Shown here in pieces: positions 6,803 to 8,971 of a stretch of DNA of 8,971 nucleotides. The DNA is taken from NCBI GenBank assembly GCA_023431245.1, contig JAEYXO010000392.1, positions 1-8,971 of the forward strand, written 5' to 3'. This DNA comes from Pseudomonadota bacterium. GTDB taxonomy: Bacteria > Pseudomonadota > Gammaproteobacteria > Burkholderiales > SG8-41. The notes below the pieces were generated by a model. It made no database searches. It was given only the letters and a program-made list of their open reading frames with translations, and was not told the origin of the DNA. Numbering within the stretch: the first letter of the stretch is position 1; each line of letters starts with the position of its first letter. The position numbers and the translations under genes were made by a program.

Positions 6803-6890
6803 GCGGCAAGCAGTGAGCGGTAAGCGGAAATCCATCAAGGCATCAGCCCACCAGTTTACTGCCCACCGCTTACCGCTCACTGCTTGCTGC
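6803..6890. repeat. Near-perfect 25-bp inverted repeat of 7-bp units between lutB and mmsA
   Basis: The left arm 6803-6827 and right arm 6866-6890 are reverse complements at 24 of 25 positions, around a 38-nt loop; one further pair (6802/6891) extends the stem. The arms are made of 7-bp units. On the left these are GGCAAGC (6805-6811), AGTGAGC (6812-6818) and GGTAAGC (6819-6825). On the right, six units in register cover 6854-6895: GTTTACT, GCCCACC, GCTTACC, GCTCACT, GCTTGCT and GCTCTTA. The right arm runs into lutB and supplies its last Ser-Lys-Gln codons and TGA. Many units carry TGA or TAA when read outward from lutB. This looks like a dispersed intergenic repeat able to form a strong RNA hairpin. 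A terminator or stabiliser role is inferred; there is no T-tract on either side. Confidence 0.8.
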
Positions 6891-8280
6891 TCTTATACAT
6901 CTCCCTGAACGTCTTCCCCTCCGGCGCCGGGAAATCGCGCCGGTCGGTCCAGCCGCCGCCGAAGGGCAGGCTGCGGATCATGCCCTGCGGACCGGCCATC
7001 GCCTTCAGCACGCGGACCTTGATCCGCGTCGCCAGTCCGTACAGCGCCGGGCGCTGCGCGAGCCAGCCCCACAGCCGCAACGCGGCGACCTCATGCCAGG
7101 GTTTCAGGCCCTGCTCGAACTGGCGTTCGCGCAGCTTGCGCAGCAGTTCGGGCAGCGGAATCTTCACCGGGCAGGCGACGTGGCACTGCCCGCACAGCGT
7201 CGCCGCATTGGGCAGGTCGCGCGCGTTTTCCAGCCCGACATAGGTCGGCGTCAGCACCGCGCCCATCGGCCCCGGATAAACCCAGCCATAGGCATGGCCG
7301 CCGACACTCTGGTAGACCGGGCAGTGGTTCATGCAGGCGCCGCAGCGGATGCAGCGCAGCATCTGCTGCATGTCGCCGCCAATGAGATCGGTGCGTCCGG
7401 CATCGACCAGGATCACGTGGAAATGTTCTGGGCCGTCGGCATCGCCGGCGCGCTTCGGCCCGGTGGTCACCGAGATGTAATTGGTAATGCTCTGCCCGGT
7501 GCCGTGGCGCGGCAGCAGGCGGATCAGCGTTGCCAGGTCCTCCAGCGTAGGCACCACCTTCTCGATGCCGGTGATAGCCACGTGCACCTTCGGCAGCGTG
7601 GTGACCATGCGGCCGTTGCCCTCGTTGGTGACGATCAGCGTCGATCCGGTTTCGGCGACGACGAAATTGGCACCGGATACACCCATGTCCGCCGACAGGA
7701 AATGCGGCCGCAGCTTCTCCCGCGCCTCGCGGCACAGCGCCGGGATGTCCGTCAGCCGCGGCGCCTTGTGTTTTTCCGCGAACAGGTCGGAGACCTCGTC
7801 GCGGGTCTTGTGCACCACCGGTGCGACGATGTGCGACGGCGGCTCCTTCGCCAGCTGCAGGATGTATTCGCCGAGATCGGTCTCGACCACCTCGAGTCCG
7901 GCCGCCTCCAGCGCGTCGTTGAGTCCGCATTCCTCGGTGACCATCGATTTCGACTTGATGACCTTGCGCACGCCATGCTGCGCGGCGATCTCGCGGACGA
8001 TGCGGTTCACGTCCTCATGGGTCTCCGCCCAGTGCACCACGGTGCCCCGCGCCGTGGCATTGCGTTCGAAAGTGTCCAGCCAGACGTCGAGGTTTTCCAG
8101 CGCACGGTCGCGGATCGCCGCCGCGGCGTCGCGGATGTCCGGAAAATTGTCCAGCTCGGCAATGCGGTCCGCCCGGCCCTTGACGAAATTGCCCTGCAGC
8201 TTCTTCAGGGCCGTCTGCAGCCTGACATCGGCCAGCTTTGCGCCGGCGCGGGCCTTGAAGTGCATGGAAGTGACTTGCAT
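6877..8280 (-). CDS. lutB: LutB/YkgF-family iron-sulfur LUD protein (lactate utilization subunit B)
   Basis: A 467-residue electron-transfer subunit of the LutABC L-lactate oxidising complex, cytoplasmic. The N-terminal two thirds is a LUD domain (GVSGANFVVAETGST, with AETGS at residues 209-213). The ferredoxin part follows. Cys310, Cys313, Cys316 and Cys320 occur in CIRCGACMNHCPVY, and Cys363, Cys366 and Cys370 in CGQCHVACPVKIPL, the pattern typical of this family for two [4Fe-4S] clusters. YGWVYPGPMGAVLTP lies between the two motifs. The start at 8280 gives MQVTSMHFKARAGAKLADVRLQ split as the usual family N-terminus. The frame stays open to an ATG at 8421, but that would run into nasT and add residues unlike the family. 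No ribosome site fits 8280 directly; a strong one upstream serves another frame. The C-terminal codons come from the adjoining repeat. It is first in the lutB-mmsA-lutC group. LutA is not seen here. Lactate as substrate is inferred from the family. Confidence 0.93.
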   Translation of the reverse strand: MQVTSMHFKARAGAKLADVRLQTALKKLQGNFVKGRADRIAELDNFPDIRDAAAAIRDRALENLDVWLDTFERNATARGTVVHWAETHEDVNRIVREIAAQHGVRKVIKSKSMVTEECGLNDALEAAGLEVVETDLGEYILQLAKEPPSHIVAPVVHKTRDEVSDLFAEKHKAPRLTDIPALCREAREKLRPHFLSADMGVSGANFVVAETGSTLIVTNEGNGRMVTTLPKVHVAITGIEKVVPTLEDLATLIRLLPRHGTGQSITNYISVTTGPKRAGDADGPEHFHVILVDAGRTDLIGGDMQQMLRCIRCGACMNHCPVYQSVGGHAYGWVYPGPMGAVLTPTYVGLENARDLPNAATLCGQCHVACPVKIPLPELLRKLRERQFEQGLKPWHEVAALRLWGWLAQRPALYGLATRIKVRVLKAMAGPQGMIRSLPFGGGWTDRRDFPAPEGKTFREMYKSSKQ

Positions 8281-8300
8281 GGCTGCAAGTATATCGCCAT
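8205..8300 (-). other. Possible leader ORF overlapping the lutB start, with a strong ribosome binding site
   Basis: On the - strand GGAGGAGGG (8315-8307) lies 6 nt before an ATG at 8300. This is a better initiation signal than any in front of the annotated genes nearby. The ATG is 20 nt upstream of the lutB ATG and in another frame. It encodes 31 residues beginning MAIYLQPCKSLP and stops at 8205, inside lutB. The peptide matches nothing I recognise. It could be a leader peptide coupled to lutB translation, or a chance product in GC-rich DNA. The site is about 27 nt from the lutB ATG, too far to serve it directly. Confidence 0.3.
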
Positions 8301-8334
8301 GCGCCGCCCTCCTCCGGCTGGCACATATATTGCA
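8284..8334. promoter_or_regulatory. Interrupted AT-rich dyad in the lutB/nasT divergent region
   Basis: TGCAAGTATAT (8284-8294) and ATATATTGCA (8325-8334) are reverse complements apart from one inserted G in the left copy, with 30 bp between them. They are the only AT-rich patches in a 57-bp gap between divergent genes. The right half coincides with the -12 part of the sigma-54-like element. The left half lies 4 bp before the lutB ATG. It may be an operator for a regulator acting on both genes. No known regulator site was recognised. Confidence 0.35.
8319..8334 (+). promoter_or_regulatory. Sigma-54-type -24/-12 promoter element
   Basis: TGGCAC (8319-8324), 5 bp, then TTGCA (8330-8334). This is preceded by C and fits the consensus YTGGCACGRNNNTTGCW at all strongly conserved positions, with the GG and GC 12 bp apart. 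It faces nasT. A sigma-54 promoter upstream of a nitrogen regulator makes biological sense. The weakness is position: transcription would start near 8345, downstream of the ATG at 8338 and only about 2 nt before the ATG at 8347. A leaderless message from 8347, or a chance match, must both be considered. Confidence 0.45.
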
Positions 8335-8337
8335 ACA

Positions 8338-8919
8338 ATGCAGGGCATGAAAATCATGCTCTACGACGAAAACCCGGAGCGCTCCCTGTTCCTGCGCATG
8401 ACGCTGGAACGGCTGGGGCACCAGGTCGTCGCCGAGATCGCCAATGCCGGCCAGCTGTACGACGCCGTGCGCAAGCTGTCACCCGATGCCATCATCATCG
8501 ACACCGACTCGCCGACCCGCGACACGCTGGAGCACCTCTGCCTGATCACCGAAAGCTGTCCGCGGCCGATCGTCATGTTCACTCAGGATGCCAAGAAGGA
8601 ATCGATCCGCGAGGCGGTGCGCGCCGGGGTCACCGCCTATATCGTCGACGGCCTGGCGGCGGAGCGCATCGAACCGATCATCGAAACCGCGGTTGCCCGC
8701 TTCGAAGTCTTCCAGTCGGTGCAGGCCGAACTGGCGCAGACCCGCAACAAACTCTCCGAACGCAAACTGGTCGACCGCGCCAAGGGCATCCTGATGACGG
8801 AAAAGAAGATTTCCGAGGACGAGGCCTACCGCCTGTTGCGCAAACTGGCGATGGACCGCAATGCCACGCTCGGCGCGGTGGCCGAACAGGTCATCACCTT
8901 CGCCAAGCTCCTCGGCTGA
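8338..8919 (+). CDS. nasT: NasT-type response regulator with ANTAR RNA-binding domain
   Basis: A 193-residue cytoplasmic regulator of the NasT/AmiR family. In this family the ANTAR domain binds a paired-hairpin leader RNA and prevents termination in nitrate/nitrite assimilation operons. NasS holds NasT inactive until nitrate or nitrite is bound. Residues 4-122 form a receiver-like domain with Asp10 and Asp55 (IIIDTDSPTRD), but the Lys normally ending beta-5 is absent (AYIVDGL). Regulation may therefore be by partner binding rather than phosphorylation, as known for NasT. A short helix/coiled-coil (about 123-142) leads to the ANTAR domain (about 140-192) with DRAKGILM and EDEAYRLLRKLAMDRN. Start: ATG 8338 or 8347 (MKIMLYDENPE); both lack a clear ribosome site. 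The frame is open far upstream antisense to lutB, which is not coding. It diverges from lutB by 57 bp. NasS and the target operon are not in the window. Confidence 0.92.
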   Translation: MQGMKIMLYDENPERSLFLRMTLERLGHQVVAEIANAGQLYDAVRKLSPDAIIIDTDSPTRDTLEHLCLITESCPRPIVMFTQDAKKESIREAVRAGVTAYIVDGLAAERIEPIIETAVARFEVFQSVQAELAQTRNKLSERKLVDRAKGILMTEKKISEDEAYRLLRKLAMDRNATLGAVAEQVITFAKLLG

Positions 8920-8940
8920 CGCCATCCGCTGTATCCGCTT

Positions 8941-8966
8941 GGTGCGCAGCGCATCGATGACGCACC
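8941..8966 (+). other. Short inverted repeat downstream of nasT
   Basis: GGTGCG (8941-8946) and CGCACC (8961-8966) are perfect reverse complements around a 14-nt loop that contains the palindrome CATCGATG (8951-8958). It starts 21 nt after the nasT stop. There is no following T-tract before the window ends. It could be part of the nasT 3' end or the beginning of a leader RNA for the next gene. It does not show the hexaloop expected of an ANTAR target. The rest of 8920-8971 shows nothing else. Confidence 0.3.
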
Positions 8967-8971
8967 GCAAT

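Noticed and set aside
5249..6823. A 524-codon + strand frame covering all of mmsA in antisense
   Set aside because: The translation is His/Arg/Gln-rich and unlike any protein, while the - strand encodes a full MmsA with intact active-site motifs. It is a codon-bias artefact.
5159..6890. Insertion sequence or transposon around mmsA based on the flanking repeats
   Set aside because: No transposase, target duplication or matching terminal repeats. The two flanking structures differ in sequence and each is self-complementary rather than an end pair.
6803..6890. CRISPR array or classical REP element
   Set aside because: Unit length is 7 bp with no spacers, which excludes CRISPR. The hairpin lacks a recognisable REP GTAG head.
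8281..8421. N-terminal extension of lutB to the ATG at 8421
   Set aside because: It would overlap the nasT start and add 47 residues unlike LutB N-termini; the family begins near MQVTSMHFKARAG.
7093..8919. A 608-codon + strand reading frame that runs antisense through lutB and continues in frame into nasT
   Set aside because: The part before 8338 is the mirror of lutB, with low-complexity His/Arg/Gly-rich translation and no family resemblance. The sense strand encodes a convincing LutB with all iron-sulfur cysteines. Long antisense frames are expected in GC-rich DNA.

Overview
The window is gene-dense, GC-rich DNA with GC-biased third codon positions. It looks like chromosomal DNA of a Gram-negative proteobacterium. 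The fused MrpA/MrpB subunit, the LutB/LutC/MmsA types, a NasT-type regulator and the heptamer hairpins between genes best fit a betaproteobacterium (Rhodocyclales/Burkholderiales-like). That placement is an inference from gene types and composition, not from a marker gene.

Bases 1-4497 (+ strand) hold most of a six-gene Mrp (Pha/Sha/Mnh) Na+(K+)/H+ antiporter operon: the C-terminal half of a fused mrpAB, then mrpC, mrpD, mrpE, mrpF and mrpG. Four of the five junctions overlap by 1-7 nt and the last has a 7-nt gap, so translation is probably coupled. The products form one membrane complex related to the membrane arm of respiratory complex I. The complex exports Na+ (or K+) in exchange for H+.

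Bases 4514-8280 (- strand) hold three genes read as lutB, mmsA, lutC. LutB (LUD domain plus two [4Fe-4S] motifs) and LutC (LUD domain) are two of the three parts of the LutABC L-lactate oxidation complex. The CCG-domain subunit LutA is not in the window. A CoA-acylating (methyl)malonate-semialdehyde dehydrogenase gene, mmsA, sits between them. Each mmsA boundary carries a hairpin built of degenerate 7-bp units (about 5166-5240 and 6803-6890). The second hairpin also encodes the last codons and stop of lutB. The lut group converges on mrpG with only 16 nt between stop codons and no visible terminator.

Bases 8281-8337 form a 57-bp divergent control region. It holds a near-consensus sigma-54 -24/-12 element facing right, an interrupted AT-rich dyad, and a very strong ribosome binding site facing left that serves an out-of-frame ATG upstream of lutB. 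Bases 8338-8919 (+) encode a NasT-type response regulator (receiver-like domain plus ANTAR RNA-binding domain), normally the antiterminator of nitrate/nitrite assimilation operons. The last 52 bases hold one short inverted repeat and no gene. All gene families here are known. The least explained parts are the heptamer hairpins around mmsA and the crowded lutB/nasT divergent region.
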